Shown here piece by piece: positions 1-14,900 of a stretch of DNA of 64,000 bases. The notes below the pieces were generated by a model that was given only the letters and a program-made list of their open reading frames with translations, ran no database searches and had not been told where the DNA came from. Position 1 is the first letter of the stretch; every line of letters starts with the position of its first letter. The position numbers and the translations under genes are program-made. Origin of the DNA: Taenia hydatigena (Eukaryota > Platyhelminthes > Cestoda > Cyclophyllidea > Taeniidae); assembly GCA_036345935.2 (NCBI GenBank), contig JADWOT020000006.1:7538519-7602518 (forward strand), written 5' to 3'.

Positions 1-2667
1 CGCGGATGTGCCAGGTCTTAAATGAAATGTGTGAGTGTAAATACACACACTGTCTCACTATAGAAATTTTTTAAGACAAATTAAAGTCCCGCAGTTGTCA
101 CGACAACAGCGACACGGGGGTGAACCTGGTGTGCAGCCGAACTGAGTGAATAACCGGTGGAAGAAAAAAGCCGTCACTTAAATGCATTCTTTGGCTAAAA
201 TAAACAATCGAAGAGACAAAAATACATCTAATCCCTTGACACTACAATGAAGGAGTTGAAATGCTTCCTCTATTCCTTAAGGAAGAAACCACCTACAATT
301 TGGTCGGTCTGCCCATCATCACACACACGAGTTTATGTCATTCCATTTATTGTCGCACATTCGAAGACGACTTTCTAGAGTTGACCGAACAAAACGACAG
401 AAACGAGCAAGCTAACTAGTCTTCATAGTCCTTTGGCTGGTAATGTGAAATCTCTATGAGCAAACAGTCTGTTACCTGTAAGAAATAAAATTGAAGTGCA
501 TCCATTTACCATTGAGTCTGTACGTCATCCAAATGATATCACCACTGCAGCGATGAGTGGTTTTGCAATCAGTCATGAATACCGCCCTTTAATGCTACTT
601 ACCAGAATTGAGTTTGTAGTGTTCATCCAATGAGAGCATTACTTTGAACGATGGTTTCAACAAAATTTTCACCGAAACAACTGCGGGCACAACTCGTTAT
701 GGCATTGCCAAGTTGAGAGGAGGCTTCATCTGATCCATAAAAATGAATAATTGTCATCAATTCGTCTCGTCACTGCTAATATGATACTGACATCATTTTT
801 CATCTCAAGGCAATAAATATGGATCCCTAAGTCTATATTTGTGATCTTCGTCTGAAAGATTTGTGTCATTGTTTAAAAAGTCTGCTGCATTGTAAGCCCC
901 CTTAACAAAGTGCGACGTCTAAAATGGGAACTCAAATGACAGATTTTATAGGAGAGGGAGCATTTCCTAGTGCAGTCAGGAGGACGAGAAATCCAGTCAA
1001 CTTGTTAGATGGTCTCATCACAGCCGATTTGAGGAGTGAATCATCTGAGTCAACACACCGTAGGCACTTTGACATCTTGTCTTTGTTAGAATAAACAGAG
1101 AAATCAACCGAATAGGCGCATTCGAGTCCAGCTAAATGTATCACCAGCACGAATTTACAAATGCTAAAAGTAAGCAAAACGGAGAAGCAATGGTAGAGAG
1201 TGAAACAAGATGTGTAGTGCTTTGGGAATTGGATAGGAAATGGAAAGCATCATCCTTGGTGTACTTGTGCAATTTTTCGACAACATCGAAAACTTTAACA
1301 AAAAATGTTCTATTTTGAGGATGTGATTACTGAAATCAGTTTAGGAGCCCTTTAATAACGCGTAAGCTTTAAAGAAATGATACTCCAGCTCTTGGAAATA
1401 GTGAGTATGGCGATTCATTTTGAGCCGAATATCGGGGCACAAAAGTGTGGCTATAACTACCATCAAGACAGAGATCTTCTCCGGATCCAATTTTACTCAT
1501 GGAGCAACTTATTGTAGCGGTTAAGAGGTTCTCTGCGTTAAATTTCTTTAATGAAGAAAACCTTAATATAAAGTTGATAAAGCGAGACTGGAAGACTGAA
1601 TCACCCTCTGTGAACATCTTTGCGACTAACTCATTTCCTTCGTTAATGGACAGAAAGTACTACTGAATCAAATCCAATTGAGGCCAACTAATTACTGTAT
1701 CAATACCCTTCAGGCTAAAGAAGTAATGATATGAAGAGTAAAAGAAAACGGGATAGGAAAAGGGAAAATCAAACACTTCCATATTTAGTGACCAAAAGTT
1801 CGCGAAAGAAGGAAAAATTGGGTAAGGCTAATGTCCAATGCTCCTCGTTGAGAGCCAAGCAAGGGATGATAACGACAAGAGTTATACAGGGATGAGATCA
1901 AAGCATTCAATCTCTAATTTGGCTAACCTGGCGGGACGGGTGACCTAAATGTACTTCGTAGACCCTTAAAAGCGATAACTTTGGGAAGAAAATTAAAAAC
2001 CATTTTAGCACTACTGGATCGTACAGTCACTTAAAATACCAAGCAACATGATTAAATTATATATGGAGGCATATAAAGTTGACATTAGGTTAACTTCTCG
2101 CCTTGCCAAGCTAATAAACTTGATAGTGAATCCAGAATTTTACTACTTAGAAGACCCAGGCAATCGAAATATCAATCTCCGGATTGTAAAGAGCAAGCAC
2201 TAGTAAACCCAATCCAGTTGTCGAATAATGCCTTGATTGCAACGAAGCTATTATCCAAATCCTTCATAAGATAAGTATACGGGCGAATTGACAATCCGTC
2301 TTAAAATAAACCGCAAATTTAAAGCCGCATCAATTACATTCAATTTTGGCATACCGAAAATTTATTAAAATTAGGTAGCAAAAGCGCAACGAATTGCAAG
2401 GATTTTGTGAAGCAGGAATTCCCTAGAAAGCTGTTAATAACAAATATCTGAGAGGACATTTAGTAGAAAGGACTTAAAAATAGCGACTTATAGACTAAAT
2501 TAACACAGGACGTCTGACCAATAGAAGACCTCCCAAGTCATTTATGGGATACCTTCACTACCTACCACATTACCTACTTCACTTGGTGGCAAATTAAAAT
2601 GCTCCAATGGTGCCACCATGCATAGGAGGCGTTTTCTTTGCATTGCTTTTCTATTATTTCATCTTAC
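1..2667. other. Left flank, no supported gene
   Basis: A+T-rich sequence. Apart from the weak minus-strand frame at 1369-1617 and another at 932-1177 without splice support, I see no gene, repeat array or RNA gene. Confidence 0.5.
1369..1617 (-). other. Possible downstream exon of the same minus-strand gene
   Basis: An 82-codon open frame, 1.05 kb downstream of the 2668-3153 exon on the same strand. A CAG acceptor-like site lies inside it in phase 0 (GATTCAGTCTTCCAG), and it has two Cys in an extracellular-looking context. No consensus donor is seen at its end. Weak; listed because it could continue the membrane-protein gene. Confidence 0.15.
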
Positions 2668-3153
2668 CGCTAAATTGCTTACTAAGTCAAAGCATCTCTT
2701 GATAGACTGCTCGTTGATTATGCTAATCTGAGGAGACTGATTAGGAAGGTCATGGTCTTTGAAGTACATTGTAAAACCGTCAAATTTGGACGGTACCTTA
2801 GGGTGCCCATTAGCTGCAGAAACTGCTCCGATGACTAGACAATCACCCAATGACACTGCGACACCCCCGAGATTTCGGTAAGCATGGTCCGTCAAATCAC
2901 TCAAGTCCCATACACTAATCGAAGGTCCCAAGACTGCCCGGGTGGATGAATCAGAGAAACAAGGGAGTCTAGTAGAAACGGCGAATAAATACAGCGACAA
3001 CGACGCCACTATTGTCATCATCATAAAGCAGACAACCGTGACTAACAGGGGTGGGTGTGTACAAGGCGGAAGCGCAGACGAAGTAGGCGAAAAATAAATC
3101 ATACGCCTGTGTGATAACCTATTCTTCCTCCCTCCATCCCTCTCTCCTTCCAT
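2668..3153 (-). CDS. Probable first exon of an unrecognised single-pass membrane protein
   Basis: Minus-strand open frame of 162 codons from an ATG at 3153, with an in-frame TGA a few codons upstream. It runs to a GCG|GTAAGA donor at 2668/2667; a second donor, TTA|GTAAGC, lies 15 bp earlier in the same phase. The N-terminus is basic (ERDGGRKNRLSHRR). A hydrophobic segment at about residues 36-60 (PPLLVTVVCFMMMTIVASLSL and onward) predicts a membrane anchor, followed by a roughly 100-residue non-cytoplasmic-looking region with three Cys. The stretch looks more G+C-rich than its surroundings. I do not recognise the family. A TMEM248-type protein also has a PPL-V start to its first membrane segment, but that likeness is too short to use. 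A chance open frame is possible. Confidence 0.42.
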
Positions 3154-6100
3154 GTCCACGTATGAAGAGGGTGTATTGGGACTTCAGACGCATATGAGAC
3201 TGGCCTGGAAAGTGAGAATGCTGTTGAAGTGGAACTTCGTAGAATTCAGACAGGCATAGAAAGTGCACACACGTAAACCATACAGACTTCTCAAAAACAG
3301 CTTTTCAAGATGGCTGACTGCAAAACCACAGATTTACAGCGAACATAACTTCAACCACAAATGTCAAACCAGATCTACTTAAAATGACAGCAGAGCTGGA
3401 AACATCAGCCTAGGAATGTGAGGTCCATAAAGAGCCAATGTGAATTTAGTCCATATGTGTACACGATTAAAAGGACCTGATCTTGTTTACTCAATTAATT
3501 CACGGTATTTTTGTTCTTCCGATGAGGTCTTATCAAATTCGCATGGCCCACTCACTTGGCTTCCGTTGTAGCAATTTAGACTTACTAATTGTACTGTCAT
3601 ATAAAATTGAAGATTATTAAGCATGGATGTTATGCATTTATGCTTGGTTTGATTATCTGTTGCATCATTTTATCATATTGTCCGATTTGTCACTAATAGG
3701 GCTCATCAGGTACTTTGTAATGTTATAGAGCAATGCTGGTGCTAATTTGGTCGCAAGGCAGTGTAAGGATCTTAAAATCTTCCATGCTCTGAGAACAACG
3801 GGAAAAGGAGGCAAGCAAACCATTCCTTTCTATTTCTGGAGTGCATTTCAAGGAAAGTTTACGCCCACATGAGTGTACAAATGACAGAGAAGAAGGCTGA
3901 GATCTGCAAAGACTTATTAAAAAGGATGCAAGGTAACTTTCACCGACTGGAACTTTTATTTCTTTTCGACTGTTTAGTTGAGAGGTTTAGTATAGTCAGC
4001 CCGTAACAAAAGTTAGCTTCGAAAACGTTCGTTTCGGAACGGTGACCAATGAGTAATGTCTGAAGATTTGTTACCTTTGCCACGTCTAAAGGGCCCGGGA
4101 ATTATCCAGATAAACGGTAGGACGGAACGAGAATAACAGGTGAGCGGAAGGTGAAAAAGTCGAGCAGGATAGAACTACTAAAAATTTTTCTCATCGTATT
4201 AAATTTGCTTGAAAATTAACTGGTACTTTTAGATTTGAAGCATTGAGTTCTTAAGCAAAACAATTTTAGCATTCAGCGGTACCGTCCAACTAAATTTTTA
4301 GTGCATTTTAGCCTCATTATAACAACTTTCTCATCTTGAGATTTGTTTCAATGCCCAGTACCGTCGCCATTGACTAGACCGAAATCAAAATAAGTGTGGA
4401 AAGTTAAAATTTGCTTTCATTATGCATAAAATTATGCAAATGATCAGCCTGCTTTGTTGCAGCCTCTACACCGACTTCACGCTTTAAATGGTGGGGCCTC
4501 ATGACAGTTGTGCAGGTAGTTCAGCCGCGCCCAACACAACTTTGAGGTTTTAGCTTTAACGTCATTTCTACATAACTTTTCAGATTATCCCAAGCTGAAC
4601 ACTATTAATTATACAATTATTTGCAGTACACTAGCGCAAAGTCCGTTTCCTGTAGGTGGGTGCATTTGCAGAATACCATCACGAGTTTCCTTCAAGTTAA
4701 TGGTTGTGGACGAATTTATGTCCTCGGAAGTGTCAGACACAATCCGCATGCGTTTTGGTTGGTCGGCTATTTAAGCGAATTTAGTCGTATCGTCCGTATA
4801 TTGGATTAACATCAAACACAGCGCGGAACACATGCGATCACCAGGCCAAAGTATCCAATTTTCCTGTTGGCAAAAAGGACTATCGAAATTTGGCCTCATT
4901 TTTTCTGCTGTTGAAGGACGCAAAAAATCCAGGATACCATTATTTTAGCACTATCGTCGCATTTCTAAGTGAGGTTTTGGCTAAAAGTCGCATTATTCTA
5001 CCTCGAATGTCGGCAAGTTTTCTGAGTCTTACCCATTTGAAGTGATGATGGATGTGGCTCAAGCTCCTCGTAAGATAAAAGTAAAGTTGTCGCGTTCAGC
5101 ATCTGCTCTCAGAGCCCCAAAAATCGGTAAATTAAATAGGCGAGTAATTGAGACGTTTTCGCATCAGACCGCCGACACATCGCCTGTCCGCGAGTTGGGA
5201 CGACATCAACAGAGCCATCGACTAAGCCGCGGCCAGAGCTAATGAAATGCTAATTACGCCGCAGTGGCGATTTACTCGCACTCCCCTCTCTCCCTTCATT
5301 TTCGCTGTCATTCGTTAGTCATCCAAGGTTGATACTCCGATATTGGCTTGCTTTATGAATAAGTCAGGGGCGCAGGTAAAGGCCACCAAACGGAGAGCTA
5401 AGTGAGACCCTTGAAGTCCTCTGTAGGGATGTCGTCAGGCTTTTCCATGCTATTAATTTCTGGTGGATGTCTGAGAGACGTGCTAATAGGCTTTTGAGGC
5501 AGAAATGTTAAAACGGGTTTAAATGCTAACAGTCCTTATCAGTCTTCCGGCTGATGTACTAGTGATATGGATCTATGGGGACCCACTAGTCTGCCAGGCC
5601 TTCAACAACTCGAGGATAATTTGTGAACCAACTTGATGGCGGCGAGGCACAAAGCTACCCCAAATACCTGCGTTTGGCCCAACTTCACGCTTACATGTCC
5701 TCTAGGGGCCTCTGACTTAGCTCAGAAGCCACATTTTTGCAGTTATAGTTTATAAATTTAGTACAGCCATATAGGCTTTTTAGAAGTCTTTGCCACGATT
5801 ACTTGGATTTTCAAAAAATCTTTGTACCAGATCAAACCGATTTGAAACAAATCACGAGGAGGGGATCTGACCCTAAAATGGGTAGCCAGCTGATTCTGAG
5901 TCAGGAATAATCATGGGGGCGCTGCATTTAGTCACCCCAAAATGTCAATGCTAGTATTTGCGTTTTCGGAGCTTAGTCATAATCTGCTTGCCTACAAATT
6001 ATAAACAAATAACGTGAATAGTCATACGACCTTGAATGCCCAGTCGGTTATTTTGGAGATAAGGGAAACCGATAACTAAGCTCAGCTTTTCATATCATGG

Positions 6101-6982
6101 GCAAACCAAAATCTTCAACAGCGGTTTTTAAGTCCCAATCGACAAAGCGGGAGTAAAGGAACGAGCTCGTGTTATCCACACCTACATTAACACTGAGTGA
6201 AGTTTTTTGGCAATTTCATGGTACGTAGACAATTTTCGAAGATTAGATAAACAAACAGTTTTGAAAAGTCCAAATCGCATAAAAACGATAAATCACACTG
6301 CGGCAGCAACGAGTATTTACTTTGACCGCGTCCTCGCTCGGAGTAAACCACGTCTCGCTTCGAGTAATTCGGTGTGTGATTTTCCGATTAACCCTAAAGT
6401 AAATAAATGTGTTCGGTAGAACAAGCCATTCTTAAGAATAAACACCAAGTGCATTTTTTTATTTGAAATCGCAAAAATTTGAACTAAGCCAGTTATCACT
6501 TTTCTTTTATATGTTGTATTTAATGTGATTGCAACAAGTTATAGTTAAAACGATCTATGCTTGGGCTTAATTGAAGGAAATTCCCGTAAATACGGTCTTT
6601 TAAGCCTGAACAAAATCGGTCAGACAGGAATTAGGACAGAACGCACGCCCAGTTGTGCCAAAAGTCCATCTCAAAACTGTAAAAGGATAGTTCATTCAGT
6701 GTAGGCAATATAGAGTGCTACGGAAATCCCGATTTTCCCATCTCCAATTTTACGCATTGGTAATGATCAACAGCCTAGAAACCTGAAGAATAATGGCATT
6801 TAAGCGGAGTTAAATGTTATTAGTATCGCAAAATGTCTCGGTTACATTGCTTGGCATCATTTCGGCGCGCTGACGTGCAAGCGAATGAATTGACTTCCGA
6901 CAAGTGTCTTCACAAATCTCGGCGATCTAATCACAGGTCTTCTCGTCATTTCATCCCAGCATTGGCGTTAAACATCCACTGA

Positions 6983-7186
6983 GTGACCAAAATCCTCTCT
7001 CACTGGTTAGTAGATAAGGTCGGCAGAAGACCAGTGTTTGTTTATCTTGTCTATTTTACTAAGTGGGCCATTTGGCCTCTGTGCTCGCACCGCCATATTA
7101 ACATCTTGATGTTTGATCACGTCCATGGTTTCTTGGACGTGACAGAAATGCTTCAGCACTTCAGTTATAGCGAAGGTCGTAGCTAG
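6983..7186 (+). mobile_element. Doubtful retroelement integrase relic
   Basis: The frame contains LVDKVGRRPVFVYLVYFTKW, which resembles the D-x-VGP....VDYFTKWA segment of Ty3/gypsy integrase cores but is compressed. The zinc-finger HHCC pattern expected upstream is not visible. It could be chance. Confidence 0.22.
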
Positions 7187-8869
7187 CTATGAAGCATTAT
7201 CATCGGTTTTCTTTGTACTGTAGGGGAAAGGTTCAAAACTGCCGAGTTAATTCCCACTTATTTTGCGAAAGGAATTACTTCTGTATGTCCGGCTTCTTGC
7301 CTTTATTAGTTAGTTTAAATTGGTTTAGGTGTCATTTAGCAGTTTGCTGTTCTTTGCCATAACTGTGGGACTCCTGGAGCATTGGCATGAGCTACATCAT
7401 GTAACCGATAAGTGATATTTTACTTAGGCAAATGCACAAGAGTAGCCACTCATCGTTAGCATCCTTCGTTTTTTACTCATCCGACTGCCTACCGTACCTT
7501 TGGTTTAAATACGCTGCCCTTTTGGGTGACCATCTTTCATCAAGTAATGCATAAAAGCTTTACCAAGTTCCTGCCACATTGTGCCATTTGTATGGGCGAA
7601 ATCGTAGCAAAAGTTTGTATTTGTTAATGTTAGGGTGGAGTTGGCAGGTATTGGTAGCTATAAGTTCGATTAGCCTACACAGTTTCATCTACCATTTTCC
7701 TTGTGTTCACTTGTATTCTTTGCTACAAGACATCTCACTCAAGCCATCAATGTAATATTCTCGTCGCTTCAATAGTGGGAGTAATCTAGCTCCACACATA
7801 CGTCACAACCGGGTTCCCTCACCCGTACCAGGAAACATATCAGTTAAGTTGGATCAAGTAATTAAATGAGGGGTGTTCTTGATCTAAGGATAAATTTATG
7901 TTATAGTCTAGAGGAGCCATGAAGTGTTGAAGCTCCTATAACTTCGCGCCGGAAGTTTTTCAATCAAAGCTTTGTAAGAACATCATCTACCTCACGAATT
8001 CATTTCTACTTTATAGTGAAACTAGTTTTGTGCATGCATGCGAAGCACCGCTGTTGTGCTTTCCCATCCAACAATGGTATCATCATCACTGGAAGTTTCA
8101 GTCTGAAGATTTTCATTTGATTTGTGTGTAAAATGCGTTATATCCTATCTGTTGCATTGTTAAAGCCCAAATGGTGGAACTTTTGGGCAATGGCAGTAGC
8201 CACATCATTCATCTTTCTCCCCCTTCCTTGCCCAAAACATACAATAGTAAGCTTTTTGAGTCATAAGGAAAGATTAACATGAGATTCAGTAGAAAAGGTT
8301 ATTAGTTTATTCCAAGTAAAATGAATCGAACTGAATTCTGATTGGCAATCGAATCAACTGGGGCTTTCTGCATATGCACGAGGATTGCCACAACCCTCAA
8401 GAAGTGCCACCTATTTGTATTTTTCAACAAGCTTCACTTTTTATTGTTATGGCTCTTTAAAAACCTCGACTTATTAATTTTTATTAATACATTTAAATCG
8501 GCCATGGACACCCTACTTCACTATGCCTTGCACAACGTGCATAAACCACTCGAAAGTGAAACCTCTGTGCATGATTGTGTATGCCTTTCTTATGAAACTT
8601 TGTGCCACTATCCGCTTTAGAAGTAGACACTCATCTATGGCCAATTATTTGTAAAAGGGACTTACAAACCTGGGAGCTTGGAATTACCTTAACCGAAATC
8701 GTCACTGATGCAAACACATTCTGCTGTCTTTGAAAATGTCACGTTCCATCACTACACGGTACCGGAATTGGAGTCTTTCGTACAAGTGGAGAAGTGCATA
8801 TTCGAGTTTGACGCTCTCGTTGACAGGAGGCCTCGTCACTGCGGCCTGACAACCCGATGACCTGGTGAA

Positions 8870-8960
8870 CAGTGTCTAAGTTGGCTTGGACTGGCTTACG
8901 CATGGTACGTGCTTTGACAGGTCCACTTATCCCTTACCACGGTACCAGACCTTTTTATAT
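8870..8960 (+). mobile_element. Possible RTE-like LINE 3' fragment
   Basis: One + frame reads SKLAWTGLRM, close to the LRWLGHVLRM landmark near the 3' end of RTE-type ORFs with two residues missing. No second landmark was found nearby. Weak. Confidence 0.2.
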
Positions 8961-11900
8961 CGTCGTATCTGGAGGCCTAAATTTCGCACGTTCAATTAAG
9001 TTCTCCTCGTGTTCTACCGCCTAGTTGCATTCAAAGTAGGTCCACTCATCTCCTTGAGTAAAGAAAACCCTTGTATGTCTAAAGAATAGGGAGCACACGC
9101 GCAACACATCCACCCATAGTCGTTATTATTGTTATTTTTATTGTGTGCTTCTAATGGAAGCATGGAAATAAATCTCATCGGTGGCATCGCTTTCAAAGTA
9201 AGACCTATTGTGTCTGAGCTCAGTTTGTCATTGTCTATCCGCCACCACCGCCGCCACCAGCATCATTAACAACACCCTCCATCAATTTGGTAGAATGATT
9301 GTAGGGCAAAGTCACCGGCTAATGGAAACGCACCCCTTCCACCTTCTCCTGCCTCTGTGTGCGCGTGAAGCACGCAGCACATGAGCAGCAGGCGGCTTTG
9401 GCAGTTGGTCTGCCTTCACTCAAAAGGCCACAGTTTTCAATTCCCGTCGTGGCTGTCGCCGCCACGCACTCTTCACCCTCGCCCCCTGCCTCGCCAACCC
9501 CTCTCCTTCAAAACTATGTAAAAACAATTCCTGGTTTGTCCTGTCTCAATTGCAACCGGTCATTTTAACTACTGATTGGGCGACGGCTCTGTAGGCCCGC
9601 TAGGTAAGGCGTTAGTTCACAGATAAACATCAGCAACTTAAAGCATCGTAAATCACCTACCTATTCCTCTGGAAACTTCGATGTTTCCACTTAAACACCG
9701 ATGACTTCGTTAATTTATAGCTGACTTACGCAATAAAATGTGACGCTTCCGTGATGCTATCAATAGGTATGGTTCAGATTAGAAATAAAATATGCAACTA
9801 TTCTTCGGCATGAATTTCTACTTTCGCTTAATCCTTGATATCGGTGATGAAGTTGTGGGCGCTCAGCGGAAGTCCCAAGTGCAAAGAAGATGGGGCTCCA
9901 CAAATGCTGCTTTTTAACTAGGGTGTGTATGAATGCTCCATTATAAAAGGGCATCAGTTTTAAAAGTTTTAAGGAATATTTGTCTTGCACGCATTAGAAA
10001 ATGACAAAGGCGTAAGCGCCAGCTTTCTATGCACAATGTTAGCTTGAAGGACATAAGAAGACTAATTAAAGCGAAACTAATGGACTATTACGGGGTTTGG
10101 CATGGATGTCTCGTAGCGCCCCGAGACTTTTTTGAAGACAAAATAACACAGCGCTTCAGTGTTACGTGTCGCCATGGGGCTACTGGCAAGTTCTGCAGGT
10201 CAGGCCACTCGGCGGAAACCCTAATTGGTCCTTCATCAAAAATTCAAGTTTAGCAAGCATTTAGCGTATTGCAATAGTGGCTTTAGAGTGTAGCAGAAGC
10301 GTATACGAGCAATGCTGAATTTTTGAGAAGGCCAAGCCAAGTATGCATTTTTTGGACGGTGTTGCTGCCTCAGTAGTCTTGCATGGAACACAAATTACAT
10401 CGGCAAATGAAGATTGAACTTAGTTATTTATTTCCATCACAACACAATATTTCACTGCCTGCATTCTGACGTACGTGTGACTTTATGAAAGCACACGATA
10501 TTTGTGTAGTGCAGCCAGAACCTGCACACACTTATTTATCAGGCATGTGTTGACATTCACCTGAGTTTGTATACAAAATACTTTTATTTTAATTAATAGG
10601 CATTCCATTAAACCGTTTGCCCTTCCGCACAGAAACCATTTTCCCATCACAACAGAATTACACAGGTTTCGCATTTTCGTTTGCTTCTAGGCAGTTCTTA
10701 TGCTTTAATGAAAACCTCTTTATCAGGAATTGTCAATTAGTACCTCTCCAAATTTCACCGTGACGTAAAATTTCACTTCATCGGCTCGGATGTGTGCGAC
10801 CCTAAAATGGACTTTGATTTGCATCCATTTTCAGGTTCTCTGTCAAAAGACTTTAACTGTGTTAGGCGAAATTCTATTACCGCGACTATGGTATGTAGAA
10901 TTATATTTTTCACCGTTTTTATGCGATTCAATCATCCTCCTGCTCAAGAAATCCTCATATTTCATAGTAATCTTTTATTTTGTCGCAGAGTCATTGAGAC
11001 ATCATTACTTGGACACAGATTTAAGCTGTGAAGGAGGTTGTATTTCTCAAATGTTGTCTGTAAAATGGCATAATCTTTCAGAATGAATGAGTTTTAAAGG
11101 CGACATCAGAGAAAATTGAAACTCCAAACCACAATCTGTGTTAATGTCTGTATAAATCACACTTTATGACTCCAATTTCAAGATTGTAGTGGCGGTACGT
11201 TCAACTTGGCTGAGACTCGTCTAATGCATAAATGCACAAGAATTGAGGAAAATACGAGCGAAATCGTCATTAGAAACTTTCGAGCTGCTTTATGAGGGCA
11301 ATCAAATATTGTAGTCCGGAAACCTGGTTGTGCTGAAGCATCACCACCTTTCATTAATTTTTAAGTAATAAATTGTTGACCAAGAGCCATATCAACAGCG
11401 CTGTGTGTCAGTTTTGTTGTTCCAACTTCAACTATTCTGTTGGCGGCACGTTTTTGTGCAACCAGATATGACAAACTAATAACTCATGTGTTTCATATGC
11501 ACGTGACGTGGCAGAGGTGTTAGTAAAGCCGACATCGAGCTCCGCTGTCTGCATAAAATTGCATCTACAGTGACATCAAATATCTTAAAATAGCATCCAG
11601 TGGCGTTTATTCACTACAGTAGACATTCTAATCCTTGGTTCAGCGAGCGCAGTTGATAGCAACTTTCTCAATGGCACTCCACAAGTCTATAGAGCATGAA
11701 GACTGAAAAAAGGAACTCAATTGGAACAATTCTTTATGAATCAGTAGGATGACTAATGCAAGGCTTTCTTCAACAACTTTATCGGTAGTCAGAACCCTAC
11801 GCTAAGCTCAACTTTCTTGTAGGCATTAGTTCACGCGTATGGCGTGACCCTCATTACCCGCAGGCAATGGAAATTCAATTATTTTTATTTTTTGGCTCTT

Positions 11901-14900
11901 TTTTACACCTGAGCCTTTCCTTGGCTATTGATCAAATATTCTACGTGGATGCATCGTTTACATAGCTATTGTTAGCGATAAGCTGTAGGACAATGCAAAT
12001 CTTGGTGAAGCGTGGGTGGCCCATTGCATATCAATGTCCATTAATACTGACTTATTTTTATGAATGTTGCACTACCTTGTAATGTAATATGAGACCGTAA
12101 AAATCCTCTCAAACAACAAAATGACCCATGCAAATTAACTCACTCGCCGAATTATGTCTTGAGAAGCCGATTGCCCTTGAGCTTCTGCGAAAACGATATG
12201 GAAGCGATCCTATTTCAAGTAATATGTCAACAGAAGGGAGACATCATTCCCGTTGGGCAGTGATTAATATTTCGACGGAACAAACTTAAAAGCATGGGCA
12301 GGAAGTTAACTGACTAAGTAAATATTTCTGAAATGCAAATTTTGTAGACAATTAACTAATTGAAAGTTAGTTCCTACATAGGCTCGAAATGGACCAAAAG
12401 CTGCGTTGCAGATAACACTAATGATGCAATCGTAAACAGTATCAACGCATTTTATGCAAAAAAACAAGGCGGATTAAGTGGGGAGGACTAGAGAATGGTA
12501 AGATGAAGGAATGACTTCGTCAATGTGGTTGACACGAGTGACTCAATAAAATGGCCGTTTTAATGTTTCTCCTTATCGCACCCTTAATGGTCAGCATATG
12601 AGGAGCAGCAGGCCATTAGTACCTGTTCTGTTGCCTGCGAAAACGACTTGTTAGGAAAAAGCAGCAGCGATTTGTTATTAAAAGGTCTGGAGGTACTACA
12701 AGGTAAGTATTTTCCCAATGAAATGGGCTAGTGTTCATCAAAACATTATAACTGGGTTGGGTGGGGTGCCATTTTGAAAGTTTTTAAGTGAAACCCATGC
12801 AAATAACAAATTTGCTGCAAATTTTATTTTTTTATAAAGAGCATAAGTTTTTACGTATTTTAAAGGTGGATCCGTTCCGTCGCTTTCTATGCCGGTGAAG
12901 CTATTACATCTCAACAGCCCTACACCCACCCACCAGGTTGAACCCATACGTGTGAGCGGTTCTTCCTCTCCTCCTCTTCCCTTCTTCCACCCTTACCATT
13001 AGAAGGTTGGTTGCTTCTAGGCATCTTTATTATAAACAGAAGGAAGATATGGGGTAACTGGGTCGGAGTATCTAAGACGAGGGCGTCTCGAGCTCTGGGA
13101 AGCGACCATGTTGGTCCACGACCAGATTAAAATTGTCCTCTCCCTTCTGCCCTACAAAGCATGTTTAAAAAACATAAGCATTACAATACGCCTATCTTAA
13201 AATCAAGCAGTGTTTAAGGCAACCATTTTCTCTAAAGACTTTACAAATTGACCAAACTGGCTTTTATTTAAATCCTGCTTTTTCGAAACAGTGCGCTTAA
13301 AAATTCGGCAGCTTTGCCCTTTTAATAGCAGTTACTTACTACTGTTCCAATGTGGCTAGAAAAAATTGCTCCATTTGACTCCAAAATGGCCGTAATTCTA
13401 GGTGATTCGAATAAAACTCCCGGTTTCTCATTAAAATACAGCAGACCATTCGTCTTGGAACACACTTTTCAGCAGAGTCTCGGTGCAAAATGGACTGCCA
13501 CAGCTTTGAGGAGTTTTATTGTTCTTATTTTGATTTCCCTGCCAATCTAATCCGTCTTTTATCTGATCACAACTACTATATAAGTGTGGACACGATTAGG
13601 GAAATCACGGTGTCACATAGGGTGACGCTGATGGGTAAGCACAAAATTACTAACTAGCAAACCTAACGTATACAGGAGTTTTGTCCTTCTGTTAGAGCGC
13701 GATATGCTGTTAGGTAACAAATTGAGGTCTTATTTTTCTCATAACTTGAGTCATTCATGTCAAAGAATCGGATTGAACACCCAAACAGGAGATCCTTGGC
13801 AGAAATATTACGACACTGGCGCTGAACTCTTGTCTTTACTATCCCCATGAACATTCGAATGGTTTAATCGAAGACGTCCTAAATGATTGACTGAAGAATG
13901 ATCTACAAACAAAAAAATCCTGAGTTTCTCCAAAGGTTAGCTGTTTATTTGTTTGAAAAAAGTAATGGGTCATTCATCCTAAAACACATCCTATTTCAAA
14001 TTGAAATCCTTTAGCTATGAATATGAGGAAATTCATTTGCTCTAGCGCAGGGGAAATTGTAATGAACGTAAGTATGAGATCCCAAAAACAAAAGGTCTGT
14101 TAATTTGTGCCTGGGAAGCAAACTTGTTAAACAGCCGATTTCTCCAGGGGATAAAACGTAAAATTGTAGCAATATCTGACCAGACCACTCATAATTTCCC
14201 ATGGGTAGGTAGGACTATTTTCACTACCTTGCATTTTTCCCTCCTTTTATTAAAATAATTAAGTCGGTGTGTTTTGAAATTGTGATTTGGACTTACCTTT
14301 CCACTTTTTACGCCACTTGAATTTCAAAATCGGAAAAGATAAGTTGATTTTTTAGATGGTCTTTGAGATTCTGCGACAAACATTTCCATGGGAACATTGA
14401 GCACCTAGCGACCCAAGACCCCCAAATGCGAAAGAATGCATAGCATTGAGTAGCATACGTGTTTCCGACACAGTAGAGCTTAAGACAGCCGCATGGCCCA
14501 AGGGCAAGGCCATCTGGCGGAGCCCCCTTGGGACCCGTTGCCACAATCGAGAATTAGACAAATTGTTGAAGTATTACAAGCATTTCCCAAATAAATTTAT
14601 CGTGGAAAATCACCAAATATTCATCATTCCTTTGAACACACTACCTTATCTATCTCGCGCACTTCAACGAACATACCTAATCGTATCAATGGGATTCGCA
14701 ATTCATTTAAGGTGCCAAAACTTAAATATGAAGACCTACCTCAGTCCAGGCACCCGTTCCACCCTTTTAACGTGCAGGATGACTTGATGGAACCTGTTGG
14801 GATACGTAAAACGGTATTTTTGCATGAAATGTGAGGTAAAGACAGGGATCGGTGTACCAATACGGTACTGTTTACTGCGCGCTGCACCAAGCCTCTCGTA

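Noticed and set aside
4434..4441. Perfect POU octamer ATGCAAAT
   Set aside because: One or two such sites are expected by chance in 64 kb, and there is no nearby promoter.
14446..14787. 113-codon plus-strand frame
   Set aside because: Overlaps long frames on the other strand, has no recognisable motif, and lacks splice borders.
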